From assembly GCA_011525685.1 (NCBI GenBank), contig WYBW01000006.1, positions 1 through 50,292 of the forward strand: a DNA stretch of 50,292 nucleotides, written 5' to 3'. Positions 24,706 through 32,809 of this stretch are shown here, piece after piece; positions within the stretch are counted from its first letter, which is position 1, and each line of letters opens with the position of its first letter. The stretch comes from Verrucomicrobiia bacterium. Lineage in GTDB: Bacteria; Verrucomicrobiota; Verrucomicrobiia; Limisphaerales; JADLHS01. Below the pieces are notes generated by a model. It was given only the letters and a program-made list of their open reading frames with translations, was not told the origin of the DNA and did not search any database. The translations under genes and the position numbers were made by a program.

Positions 24706-25976
24706 ATCTGGCCATGATCACCTGGCAACCACGATCTTGCCGACGAACAGGCAGCGTGATGTTGATCACGCTCTTCATCGCGCTGGGACTGGGATTGGTG
24801 CTCGCCAGTTACCTGCTGTTGATTCGGGCGCAGTATGTTTCGGTTGTCCGCTCGCAGGCGTGGCACTCCGCGCTGACGATGGCCGAAGCGGGCGTCGAGG
24901 AGGCGCTGGCGCAGTTGAACTCCAAGAGGTTGAGCGGCGCAGTGCCGGAAGGGAATGGTTGGAATCTGGTCGGCGGCACTTACCAACTGCCGGAGCCGCG
25001 GCGCTGGCTCGAGGGTGAGTACGCCGTGGCCTACACCCAGGACGGTCCGCCGATCATTTACGCGACCGGTTACACCGCCGTGCCGACGCTCTCGGCGACC
25101 ATTGAGCGGGTGTTGGAGGTGCGAACCACCGTGGCGCCGTTGTTCAGCCTGGGCGCCGCCGTGCGGGGCGCGATCTCGATGAACGGCAAGGATTTGGTAA
25201 CCGACAGTTTCGATTCGACCAGCCTGTATTCCAGCGGCCCGGGCGGAGTTTACGATCCAAGCAAGGCTGGCATGAACGGTGACATCGCCAGCGGCAGTGG
25301 CATAAGCAATTTCGATGAAGCGAACATCAAAGGTCGGCTGTTCCTCAGCGCCGCCAACACGAACTCATTCCCCCCGCAAACGCTGGTCACCCGGGATTTC
25401 AACGCGGATTTTGTTCAGGTGCAACCCCCGTTTGCGATGCCGGATCGGGCACTGCAATCCGGGTCGGTCGGTTCTACGAATTACACCTACTATTTGCTCG
25501 AGTACAATTACCTGACCAACTCGCTGATCGGTTCGGTCTATGTCGCGGACAACATGAATGCCGTACTCTATGTCACGGGAAACGCCACCATCACCTCGCT
25601 GGTCGTGGCGCCCGGGGCGAGCCTCAAGCTGTACGTCGGCGGGGCGAATACCATCCTCGGGCCGGTGTTCAACTCCGGCACGGCGAGGAATTTTCAATAC
25701 TACGGTTTGCCGGGCAACACCAACATCACCATGATCGGGCACGACCGACTCACTGGAACGATCTATGCGCCCAATGCCAGGTTTCGCGCGGGAGAGAGAT
25801 TGTCGGGAGAGTCGTACAATGATTTCGACCTTTACGGTGCCATCGTCGTGAACTCGATAGACATGCGGAGCGACTTGAGGTTGCACTTCGATGAGAGTTT
25901 GAAGAACGCCGCCGCGAGTGGTGGTCCAGTGCGCGGGTTTGTGGTGTCCTCATGGCAGGAGTTGCCGCCGCCTTGA
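24702..25976 (+). CDS. PilX-like tip protein with a beta-solenoid-type C-terminal domain
   Basis: 424 aa beginning at the ATGA overlap with the previous gene. An N-terminal membrane helix (SVMLITLFIALGLGLVLASYLLLIR) is followed by a helix ending TMAEAGVEEALAQLNSK, the pattern of PilX/PulK-type pseudopilins. The C-terminal part has a DUF7305-like bactofilin-ish right-handed beta region (LRLHFDESL at the end; MNGKDLVTDSFDSTSLYSSG; VLYVTGNATITSLVVAPGASLKLYVGG). It probably forms the tip of a pseudopilus. The next gene starts 43 bases downstream and encodes an unrelated enzyme. Confidence 0.8.
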   Translation: MNLAMITWQPRSCRRTGSVMLITLFIALGLGLVLASYLLLIRAQYVSVVRSQAWHSALTMAEAGVEEALAQLNSKRLSGAVPEGNGWNLVGGTYQLPEPRRWLEGEYAVAYTQDGPPIIYATGYTAVPTLSATIERVLEVRTTVAPLFSLGAAVRGAISMNGKDLVTDSFDSTSLYSSGPGGVYDPSKAGMNGDIASGSGISNFDEANIKGRLFLSAANTNSFPPQTLVTRDFNADFVQVQPPFAMPDRALQSGSVGSTNYTYYLLEYNYLTNSLIGSVYVADNMNAVLYVTGNATITSLVVAPGASLKLYVGGANTILGPVFNSGTARNFQYYGLPGNTNITMIGHDRLTGTIYAPNARFRAGERLSGESYNDFDLYGAIVVNSIDMRSDLRLHFDESLKNAAASGGPVRGFVVSSWQELPPP

Positions 25977-26019
25977 GTGCGCCGCGGTTTCTGCTCGACT
26001 TCCTCGCGACGCCTTCCGG

Positions 26020-26925
26020 ATGTTTCAGGCCGTGCGTGCGTGCGTCATTCTCAACCCGGCGGCCAGAGGACACAAGGCGGGGCGTTTTCACCACAGTCTG
26101 GACCGGATCGCCGCCGCCTCTGTTGTCCGCAAAACCTCCGCTCCCGGCACGGCACGGCAACTGGCCGCCGACGCGGTCGCTGAAGGATTCGACACGATCA
26201 TCGCCGCGGGCGGCGACGGCACGCTCAACGAAGTGCTCAACGGCCTGGCCGACGTGCCGGAAGGTTTCGCTCGCGTGCGTCTGGGAATCCTGCCGCTGGG
26301 CACGGTGAATGTTTTCGCGCGTGAACTGGGTTTGCCCCTGGCCCCGGAGGTCGCGTGGGCGGCACTGCAACGAGCCGGCGAGTCGCACATTGATGTGGGT
26401 TGCTTCGAACATCATTCCTCCGGCGAGACGCGGCGGGACTACTTTGTGCAACTGGCCGGGGCCGGCCTGGACGCCCGCGCCATTGAAGGCGTAAGTGGGC
26501 CGTTGAAGAAGCGGCTTGGTCCGCTGGCCTATGTGCTGGCCGGCCTGCGCGCCCTGCTCGCGCGACCGGCCGCCATCACGGTTGTCGCCGGCGGTCAGAC
26601 CATTTCGGGCCAGTTGGTGTTGATCGGCAATGGACGATTGTACGGCGGTCCTTTTCGCCTTTTCCCTCGCGCCGACCTGCGGGACGGTTTGTTGGAGGTG
26701 TGCGTGTTTCCTCGCGCCAACGTTTGGACACTGTTGCGCTGCGGCGGTCCGCTCCTGTTCAGCAAACAATTACCGGAAGCGGCTGTGTTGCGGCTGCGGG
26801 CCGGAGCGCTGAAGCTTTCAGCCGCAAGGCCAACGCGGTTTGAAGTGGACGGGGAGCTGGGTGGTCATCTGCCCGCGACCGTGTCGGTGAGCCAACAGCG
26901 CCTGCGGATTCTGTTGCCCGGATAA
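26020..26925 (+). CDS. Diacylglycerol kinase family lipid kinase
   Basis: 301 aa, DagK/YegS fold. The nucleotide loop GGDGTLNEVLNGL and the G-x-L-P-L-G-T-x-N-x-F-A-R segment (LGILPLGTVNVFARELGLP) define the catalytic domain; VRACVILNPAARG at the start is the typical N-terminal strand and loop. The C-terminal beta-sandwich includes ISGQLVLIGNGRLYGGPF and FEVDGELGG. It would phosphorylate a diacylglycerol-like lipid at the membrane, but a substrate such as phosphatidylglycerol or a sphingoid base cannot be ruled out. ATG 26020 is chosen; the longer frame to 25918 overlaps the upstream gene. Confidence 0.9.
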   Translation: MFQAVRACVILNPAARGHKAGRFHHSLDRIAAASVVRKTSAPGTARQLAADAVAEGFDTIIAAGGDGTLNEVLNGLADVPEGFARVRLGILPLGTVNVFARELGLPLAPEVAWAALQRAGESHIDVGCFEHHSSGETRRDYFVQLAGAGLDARAIEGVSGPLKKRLGPLAYVLAGLRALLARPAAITVVAGGQTISGQLVLIGNGRLYGGPFRLFPRADLRDGLLEVCVFPRANVWTLLRCGGPLLFSKQLPEAAVLRLRAGALKLSAARPTRFEVDGELGGHLPATVSVSQQRLRILLPG

Positions 26926-26979
26926 GCGGCGCGGCGGGCGACGGCGACGGGGACAGCGCGAGATGACTTGGGCGGAGAA

Positions 26980-27393
26980 TCAGTCCCAGCGACGATAAGG
27001 CACAGCGTTGCACTCAAGGAAATATCCACACTTGGGACATTTCCCAGGTGGCTCCCATGTTGTGACACGATGCTGTGCCGCCACGGGGCAGAGGGCTTTG
27101 AAATGCAGCCAGCGCCATCGTTTCGCACCCGGGAACATCAGCCGGTTCAAGGCGGCCTGAAACGTCGGGGGCTTTGTGGGAGTCTTGGGGGCGTCGAGCC
27201 GGCTGGCTTTCAGTTTCCACCGCGAGAGCGCGGGCGCGGCGGGGACTCTCAGGTCCGTTACCGCGTCGTAAAGTTCCTTGCAGTCGGCGCATTGGATGGT
27301 CTGGACGGCAAAGTGAAAGCCGCGATCCGCGCCCCCCGAAACCTTGGCGCGATAACCGCAGCGGTTACATTCAAACAGAAACGTGCGGCCCAT
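26980..27393 (-). CDS. Zinc-ribbon protein of unknown function
   Basis: About 137 aa from the ATG at 27393 (a second ATG at 27402 is possible). It has CNRCGY near the N-terminus, CADCKELYD in the middle and CPKCGYFLE near the C-terminus: three knuckles that could form one or two zinc sites. The rest is basic with Trp/Lys-rich segments. No enzyme family is recognised; nucleic-acid or protein binding is plausible. The longer frame to 27576 runs antisense through the tRNA gene and is rejected. It ends 54 bases from the diacylglycerol-kinase-like gene (convergent). Confidence 0.7.
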   Translation of the reverse strand: MGRTFLFECNRCGYRAKVSGGADRGFHFAVQTIQCADCKELYDAVTDLRVPAAPALSRWKLKASRLDAPKTPTKPPTFQAALNRLMFPGAKRWRWLHFKALCPVAAQHRVTTWEPPGKCPKCGYFLECNAVPYRRWD

Positions 27394-27499
27394 GCAGACC
27401 ATTGTCCGGGTTGCGACGGATTTCTGCAATCCGGGGATTTTTGAACTTGAGGGCCGGAATGAGGTCTGGCTTAATCCGTCACCCGCTATTGGGATGGTT

Positions 27500-27585
27500 G
27501 GTAGGTTACCCAAGTGGCCAACGGGGGCAGACTGTAAATCTGCTGGCTTACGCCTTCGATGGTTCGAATCCATCACCTACCACCA
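27500..27585 (+). tRNA. tRNA-Tyr (GUA)
   Basis: The acceptor stem GGTAGGT (27500-27506) pairs with ACCTACC (27575-27581), followed by discriminator A and an encoded CCA (27583-27585). The anticodon stem GCAGA/TCTGC encloses CTGTAAA with anticodon GTA (27534-27536). A long variable arm (class II) and a T loop GGTTCGAATCC are present, as expected for tRNA-Tyr. Confidence 0.97.
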
Positions 27586-27587
27586 AC

Positions 27588-27616
27588 ACAAAACCCCACG
27601 GCCGAACGGCCGTGGG
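27588..27616 (-). terminator. Rho-independent terminator of the Hsp20 gene
   Basis: The stem CCCACGGCC / GGCCGTGGG (9 bp, 4-nt loop) lies at 27595-27616. On the minus strand it is followed by GTTTT, 20 bases after the stop of the downstream Hsp20 gene. The plus strand lacks a T tract, but the hairpin could also mark the 3' end of the tRNA transcript. Confidence 0.8.
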
Positions 27617-27636
27617 ATTCTCAGGAGGTCTTCCGC

Positions 27637-28017
27637 TCAATCACTCACGGTGATCTTGCGCGGCTTGACGCGCTCGGATTTGGGAAGGGTCAGCGTAAGC
27701 ACCCCTTGGTGCATCTTTGCGCTGATGCGACCGGTGTCAATCGCCGGATCCAATTCAAAGACCCGGCGGAAGTCTGCCGGCTGACGCTCGCGCAGCAAGG
27801 GTTCACCGGCAACCGGGTCCTGCCCGCGGCGGCCAACAATCGTGATTTCGGTGCCTTCCAAGGTGATCTCCAAACCGTCCTTGTTTACTCCGGGCATTTC
27901 GGCCTCCAGGACGTAGCCCTCGAGGGTTTCGTAAATGTTAACTTCGGGTGCCACGTAATCGAGAGTCGGGGCACGTTCTTCTTTTCGGGGCGATTCTTTT
28001 TGAGCTGTTGCTTTCAT
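27637..28017 (-). CDS. Small heat shock protein (Hsp20/alpha-crystallin), second in pair
   Basis: 126 aa from the ATG at 28017. The alpha-crystallin domain is clear: PEVNIYETLEGYVLEAEMPGVNKDGLEITLEGTEITIVGRR, then ADFRRVFELDPAIDTGRISAKMHQGVLTLTLPKSERVKPRKI, with the closing G-V-L-T-L-T-L-P strand motif. The N-terminal arm is short and charged. A TTG further upstream at 28095 is in frame but would overlap the first Hsp20 gene. It is an ATP-independent holdase; the two neighbouring genes have clearly different sequences and probably form mixed or separate oligomers. It lies 74 bases after the other Hsp20 gene. Confidence 0.9.
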   Translation of the reverse strand: MKATAQKESPRKEERAPTLDYVAPEVNIYETLEGYVLEAEMPGVNKDGLEITLEGTEITIVGRRGQDPVAGEPLLRERQPADFRRVFELDPAIDTGRISAKMHQGVLTLTLPKSERVKPRKITVSD

Positions 28018-28091
28018 GGTCTGGGTCTGGTTTCGGGTTGTGAAATCGCTCCGGCGCGAGGAGTCTCCCGCCGGAGCAGGGGTCAATTCAT

Positions 28092-28559
28092 TCAACTGAC
28101 GGACACATCAATCTGTTTGGGCTTGGCTTCCTCGGTCTTGGGAAGGGTCACCGTCAGGATGCCGTCCTTGTATTGGGCTTTGACTTTGTCCGGCGCGACC
28201 GGCGCGGGCAGGGTCACCGTCCGCTGGAAGCGCCCAAAGAACCGCTCCGCGCGATACACTTCGGCTTCCGTGTGCTTGGTTCCGCTCTTGCGCTCACCGG
28301 AAATGCTGAGGCTGCCTTCGTGGAGCGACACTGTGATGTCTTCCTTGCTCATGCCCGGGAGTTCCACTTTGATGACGAAGTTGTCCTTCTGTTCATAAAC
28401 ATCGAGGGCCGGAGTCCAGCCACTCAGCAGATTTGAAGTCCGGGCCAATTCGTTCAAGGGTGCGTCGAAGAGACGGTCAATTTCCTCGCGCAGGTCGGAT
28501 AACCGACCAAAGCTCGACCACGGTGTCATTACTGGTCTCTGCCATCGAATCACATTCAT
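28092..28559 (-). CDS. Small heat shock protein (Hsp20/alpha-crystallin), first in pair
   Basis: 155 aa with a normal N-terminal arm (MNVIRWQRPVMTPWSSFGRLSDLREEIDRLFD), the alpha-crystallin domain (TPALDVYEQKDNFVIKVELPGMSKEDITVSLHEGSLSISGERK, ERFFGRFQRTVTLPAPVAPDKVKAQYKDGILTVTLPK) and a basic C-terminal tail. AAAGGA lies 11 bases before the ATG on the minus strand. It is transcribed first in a two-gene operon. I found no CIRCE inverted repeat (TTAGCACTC...) or sigma-54 site upstream, so the heat control is not visible. Confidence 0.93.
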   Translation of the reverse strand: MNVIRWQRPVMTPWSSFGRLSDLREEIDRLFDAPLNELARTSNLLSGWTPALDVYEQKDNFVIKVELPGMSKEDITVSLHEGSLSISGERKSGTKHTEAEVYRAERFFGRFQRTVTLPAPVAPDKVKAQYKDGILTVTLPKTEEAKPKQIDVSVS

Positions 28560-28871
28560 TGTATTGTCCTTTCGTTTTGATGGTTTCTGTTTGTGAGACT
28601 TTAAGCGAGCAAGATGCCAGCCCTGCTGTTAATGTGTAACTGATTGTTGATGTGAGCATTGTATAAACTGCCTGGATCATTTCTATCGTCGCTTTCAGAG
28701 CAAAAGTGGCACATGTGGGGGTTTATTAGGATTGGACTTGGGTCAGGATTGCGCTTCGCAACCTGGTGCCCCAAATGGAACAGGCGCATTCGAGTTGTCA
28801 CCACCAGGCTGCCGGCCGCAACGCAACCCTCAATTTCATCCCGCAACCGGGATAAAGCAACGCAAGCCCTT
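28560..28871. other. Intergenic region between Hsp20 and the CxxCH gene
   Basis: 312 bases between the start of the Hsp20 operon and the 3' end of the CxxCH gene, both on the minus strand. The region must hold the Hsp20 promoter. It is more AT-rich than its neighbours. I see a short ATCCCG/CGGGAT hairpin at 28838-28853 just after the CxxCH stop, without a T tract, and no convincing gene or named operator. Confidence 0.5.
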
Positions 28872-31800
28872 TCAATCGGCGGATGGATTTTCCGGTACTT
28901 GGGTCGGATGCATGAGGTAGGCGATCAGATCAAGCACCTGGGTTTCGGTCAGTGCCTCCAGCAACCCTTCCGGCATCAACGAAAGGGAGGATTCCTGAAG
29001 CCGCTCAATCTCGTCCCGATTCAAGGTCAAGGTCTCGGTCTGAGTTTTGAGTGTGATGGTGCGATCTGTCCTGGCGGTCACGAGCCCGTTAAGCGTGCGG
29101 TCGTCCTTTAGGTCAACGATGGTCATGCGGAAATCCGCGTTGACCACGGCGCTCGGGTCCACCGTGTTCTCCAGCAGGTAATCCAAATTGTTCCGACCCG
29201 AACCGGTTAGGTCCGGTCCCAACTGACCTCCGTGACCGTAAAGCGTGTGGCACTGGGCACAAGCCGTGTTGAAGACGGCCCGCCCCGAGCTTTTGTCGGC
29301 GCTGGCCAAGGCAGCCGGCGTGAGCTTCGACTTCAAGGCAGCGATGAAATTCCGCTTCTCCTCCGGGCTGTCGCGCAGTTCGCCCCAGACCTCTGCCAAC
29401 CGCCGGGTCAAAGCCGGCTGATTAAAACTGCGAATCTGGCGTGCGTGAAACGGGGTCACGTCCGCGCGGGGAATCCGCCCCGCTGCGACCTCGTCCAGCA
29501 GCGGTCCGGCGAAGGAAGGCCGCGAGACCAGCGTTTCCATGACGGGCGGACGTTCGGAGGGATGAAAGCGGTTGTAGCTGCCTGCGAGGGTGGCGCCGAT
29601 TTCCGGGTCGTCGAACAAGGCAAGGCCCCGGACGGCGGTCGAGTTGAGGAAACGCACGCTCAACAACCGCTCGCAGATTTCACGCAGGTCGGTCGGGCGG
29701 TTTTCAATCAAGGTCAACAGGGCCGCGCGTCGGACTTCAATCTCAGCCTGGTTGTCCAGCGCCACACGTCTCACTTCGTCCAACGCGCGCCCGTCACCGA
29801 ACAGCGCACTGAGATCGCGCACCCGATCGCGCAACACCGGGTTCGAAGAGCGGGAAAGTCGTGCTTGCACTGTGTCCCAGGCCTCGAGCTTGGGCGCCTT
29901 GCGCCAGCCGCGCAGCGCCACGGCCAGGCCGTTCAAAATGTCGGCTTGGTACGCTTCAGATTTGTTTACCGTCACTCCCAACAAGTCGTTCAGTGGGGCC
30001 GGGTTCTTTTCCAAGTCTTCACCGAGGCGGCGGGCGATGAACTGACGAGTGAGCGGCCATTGGCAGTCCGCCGCCAGCCGCGCCAGCGTGGCTGGGGCGA
30101 CGTCGCCCACGGGAATCAGTCCATACCACACCAGCAACGGCAGGTTGTGGTCTTGCGCGTCGGCAGCGTGCGACATCAGGGATTTGGCCAGCGCTGCGCG
30201 TTGCAGCACTGGCAGACGCTGAAGGACCGAAGCCAGCGCGAGCCGCACCAGGCCGGAGGCGTCGGCCCCGGCCAGGCGGCTGAATTCCGCAAGCACAAAC
30301 GGAGCAGGTTGCGATGGATCGGAGTGTGTGAACCCCGCCGGCTGAGTCGCGAGGTTTTCAGACCCGGGTCGGCGCGAGAGGATGGTGTCCAGCGGCCAGG
30401 CATCACTCAACAAACGGATGGCCCAGACGCGCACGTGCTCATTGGGATGGCGCAACTGGGCGCGGAGAAAATGCTCATCCGCCGCGCCGATGACGTGCAG
30501 CGACCAGAGCGCGCGCAGTTTGACGGTGGTCTCCGGTTCGCGCATGAACAATGCGCGCAACTGCTTGTTGGCGTCCAGCAGTTCGCGTGGCGTCAGGGCG
30601 CGCTGGGCCAGTTGGAGTCGCGCCTGGCGCACAAACCATTCGTTCCGGTGCAGATGGAGTTTCACCAGAGCCTCCACCGACAGCCTCGAGAGATCCCCGA
30701 TGGCGGGTGGTTCGGGCCGGCCATGCACGATCTTGTAAATCCGCCCCGAGGTGCGATGAACGCCGGTGTTTTCATGACACTCGCCCGTGTCGCTCCAATC
30801 CAGCACGAACACCGCGCCGTCCGGACCGCAACTCAGCTCCAGGCCACGAAACCAGCCATCGTTGAAGAAGAAGGCATCCTGACCGTGCCGGCCAACGTAG
30901 CCCGAACCAGAGCGTTCGAGGATTTCCTGGTTCGCGCGCCGCCCATGCAGGTTCAGCGTAAACAGCCGGTCGCGGTATTCCGCGGGCCAGTTGTCGCCCA
31001 GGTAAATCATCGCCCCTGCGTGCGCGTGGCCGCCGCCGAAATCGTTGGCCGCCCCGTCGCGCGAAGCCGTCCAGCCTTTCGCCGTGTCGAAGTGATAATG
31101 GTCGGCGTGATGGGTCAAGAGTTCATAGGCGCGCGGATTCGGGTCCAACGTGTGCGCCACCGCCAGATGCAGACCGGGCGTGATATGCCAAAGATGACTG
31201 TTGACCACGCTGATGCAGAACAGTTCGCCGTAGGCGTTCCAGTCGTGGCCCCACGAATTCATCGGGCCGGCGGTGAGCACTTCCACGGTCTTGCGCTTGG
31301 GATGATAGCGCCACAGGCCGCCGCGCAAGGGAAGTCGCGCGCGGTCGGGCGCGCCCGGCGGGCCGATCTCGCCGGGCGCCGACGCCCCGCAACGGCCATA
31401 AAGCCAGCCGTCCGGCCCCCATCGCAGACCGTTGGCGAGGTTGTGATAATTCTCCGAAGGAACGGTGAATCCGTCCAGCATGACCTCCGCCGGCCCATCA
31501 GGAACGTCGTCGCCGTCGCGATCAGGAATGAACAGAAGTTGGGGCGGGCACATCGCCCATACGCCGCCGTGTCCCAGTTCCATGCTTGTGAGTCGTTGAG
31601 TTTCCTCGGTGAACACTTTCCGCGAATCAAATCGTCCATCCCCGTCATGGTCCTCGAAGATCAGGATGCGGTCGCGCAGTTGCAGATCGAATTTGATGGG
31701 CCGTTCGGCGTAGGTGTAATTCTCCGCAAGCCAGAGCCGGCCCCGCGTGTCCCAGGCCAGGGCGATGGGATTGCGCGCATCCGGCTCGGCGGCGAACACG

Positions 31801-31991
31801 GTGGCCATGAAACCGGGCGGGAGCTTGAGTTTCGCCAGGGATTCCTGCGGTGAGGGCGGCGCCGCGCTCTTGTCCTGCTCGCTGTTATGAACTTCCGGAA
31901 ACTCGCCCGCGCCTCCCTGCATCGCCACGGACACGGCGGCCATCAGAGCAAGGTTGAATCGGAGTAACAGCGACGTCATGCTTTGCCGCAT
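28872..31991 (-). CDS. PVC-type membrane-bound dehydrogenase with C-terminal heme c (CxxCH)
   Basis: About 1040 aa. The N-terminal leader (QSMTSLLLRFNLALMAAVSVA) directs export. Next is a seven-bladed beta-propeller of the PVC-type N-terminal family (LPPGFMATVFAAEPDARNPIALAWDTRGRLWLAENYTY; RILIFEDHDGDGRFD; ANGLRWGPDGWLYGRCGA; ELSCGPDGAVFVLDWSDTGECHENTG). From about 500 comes an alpha-helical HEAT-like region. The C-terminus has one heme c site, CAQCH, in FNTACAQCHTLYGHGGQLGPDLTGSGR. Such proteins are abundant in planctomycetes and verrucomicrobia and probably oxidise sugars or alcohols in the periplasm, but the substrate is unknown. Several ATGs at 31979-32000 could start it. Confidence 0.9.
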   Translation of the reverse strand: MRQSMTSLLLRFNLALMAAVSVAMQGGAGEFPEVHNSEQDKSAAPPSPQESLAKLKLPPGFMATVFAAEPDARNPIALAWDTRGRLWLAENYTYAERPIKFDLQLRDRILIFEDHDGDGRFDSRKVFTEETQRLTSMELGHGGVWAMCPPQLLFIPDRDGDDVPDGPAEVMLDGFTVPSENYHNLANGLRWGPDGWLYGRCGASAPGEIGPPGAPDRARLPLRGGLWRYHPKRKTVEVLTAGPMNSWGHDWNAYGELFCISVVNSHLWHITPGLHLAVAHTLDPNPRAYELLTHHADHYHFDTAKGWTASRDGAANDFGGGHAHAGAMIYLGDNWPAEYRDRLFTLNLHGRRANQEILERSGSGYVGRHGQDAFFFNDGWFRGLELSCGPDGAVFVLDWSDTGECHENTGVHRTSGRIYKIVHGRPEPPAIGDLSRLSVEALVKLHLHRNEWFVRQARLQLAQRALTPRELLDANKQLRALFMREPETTVKLRALWSLHVIGAADEHFLRAQLRHPNEHVRVWAIRLLSDAWPLDTILSRRPGSENLATQPAGFTHSDPSQPAPFVLAEFSRLAGADASGLVRLALASVLQRLPVLQRAALAKSLMSHAADAQDHNLPLLVWYGLIPVGDVAPATLARLAADCQWPLTRQFIARRLGEDLEKNPAPLNDLLGVTVNKSEAYQADILNGLAVALRGWRKAPKLEAWDTVQARLSRSSNPVLRDRVRDLSALFGDGRALDEVRRVALDNQAEIEVRRAALLTLIENRPTDLREICERLLSVRFLNSTAVRGLALFDDPEIGATLAGSYNRFHPSERPPVMETLVSRPSFAGPLLDEVAAGRIPRADVTPFHARQIRSFNQPALTRRLAEVWGELRDSPEEKRNFIAALKSKLTPAALASADKSSGRAVFNTACAQCHTLYGHGGQLGPDLTGSGRNNLDYLLENTVDPSAVVNADFRMTIVDLKDDRTLNGLVTARTDRTITLKTQTETLTLNRDEIERLQESSLSLMPEGLLEALTETQVLDLIAYLMHPTQVPENPSAD

Positions 31992-32126
31992 CATCACCAT
32001 AATGCGGACAAACTTCAATGCCCAGGCATGGGAATTCCAAGGACGAGGTTTCACCATCCACAGTCACAGTCCGGGGAGGCGGTCGCGGAAGCACTCTCGG
32101 TTGTTTTGGAGCCTTCCGTTGTCTCC

Positions 32127-32182
32127 GAGGGGCGGCTTACCAGCCGCCCACAGTGGGCCGGGCGGCTGGTAAGCCGCCCCTC
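32127..32182. repeat. Paired REP-like inverted repeat
   Basis: Perfect 23-bp arms at 32127-32149 and 32160-32182, each containing the hairpin GGCGGCT-tacc-AGCCGCC, separated by 10 bases. It lies between the divergent CxxCH gene and ridA. The GAGGGGCGGCTTACC outer half makes it a REPIN-like doublet, probably not a terminator since both flanking genes start here. Confidence 0.75.
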
Positions 32183-32269
32183 CGTCGCTGCCGGGATTTA
32201 ATCTTGCCACTGCGGCAACGCTTCCGTTGAATCGGCGCGTTGAACGATCCAACCGGATCGCATTAAATC

Positions 32270-32653
32270 ATGCCAAACAAAGTCATCATCAAACCGGCGC
32301 AGTCGCCCGCCGCCGTCGGGCCGTACAATCACGCTGTGCGTGTGGGCGACCTGCTGTTCTGCGCGGGCCAGATCCCGATTGATCCGGGCAGCGGGAATTT
32401 GATCGCGGGCGACATCCAGGCGCAAACCGAACGCGTGCTGCAAAACGTGAAGGCCATCCTGGACGATCAGAAACTGACCTTCGCCAACGTGGTCAAGAGC
32501 ACGGTTTTCATGACGGACCTGACGGAATTCGCCGCGATGAACGAGGTGTACGCGAAGTATTTCACCGGCGATTTCCCGGCGCGTTCGACCATTCAGGTGG
32601 CGGCCTTGCCCAAGGGCGCGAGGGTGGAGATCGAAGTGGTGGCGCATTTCTAA
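32270..32653 (+). CDS. ridA: RidA family reactive imine/enamine deaminase
   Basis: 127 aa, the normal RidA length. It hydrolyses 2-aminoacrylate and related imines/enamines in the cytoplasm, protecting PLP enzymes. Motifs: AVGPYNHAVRVGDLLFCAGQIPIDP (N-terminal half), LQNVKAILDDQKLTFANVVKSTVFMTDLTEF and the catalytic Arg in FPARSTIQVAALPKGARVEIEVVA. The gene stands alone between the REP doublet and rmuC. Confidence 0.95.
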   Translation: MPNKVIIKPAQSPAAVGPYNHAVRVGDLLFCAGQIPIDPGSGNLIAGDIQAQTERVLQNVKAILDDQKLTFANVVKSTVFMTDLTEFAAMNEVYAKYFTGDFPARSTIQVAALPKGARVEIEVVAHF

Positions 32654-32809
32654 TCAATCTCATCTCCGCTTTGTGATCCACGCATCCATTCCGTCGGTGG
32701 CACCATGCTCCTGCTGGTTCGCGGTGACAACTCAGTTGGACGGCGATGCGCGTGTCGTCGGTGTTCCCGAAGTTGTCGTTCGCGGTTAATCTGAATTCAC
32801 GAGACCATC

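Noticed and set aside
27403..27576. N-terminal extension of the zinc-ribbon protein
   Set aside because: It is translated antisense through tRNA-Tyr and gives the well-known spurious MDSNHRR-type sequence seen opposite tRNA genes.
28600..28680. Sigma-54 or CIRCE control of the Hsp20 operon
   Set aside because: A TGGCA...TTGC look-alike has the wrong spacing, and no TTAGCACTC-N9-GAGTGCTAA repeat is present.
29232..31853. 873-aa plus-strand reading frame
   Set aside because: It is antisense to the CxxCH dehydrogenase, which has strong domain and heme motifs; high GC makes long antisense frames common here.
32127..32182. Terminator for the CxxCH gene or ridA
   Set aside because: Both flanking genes start at this side, and the doublet lacks a T tract, so a REP-type repeat is the better reading.
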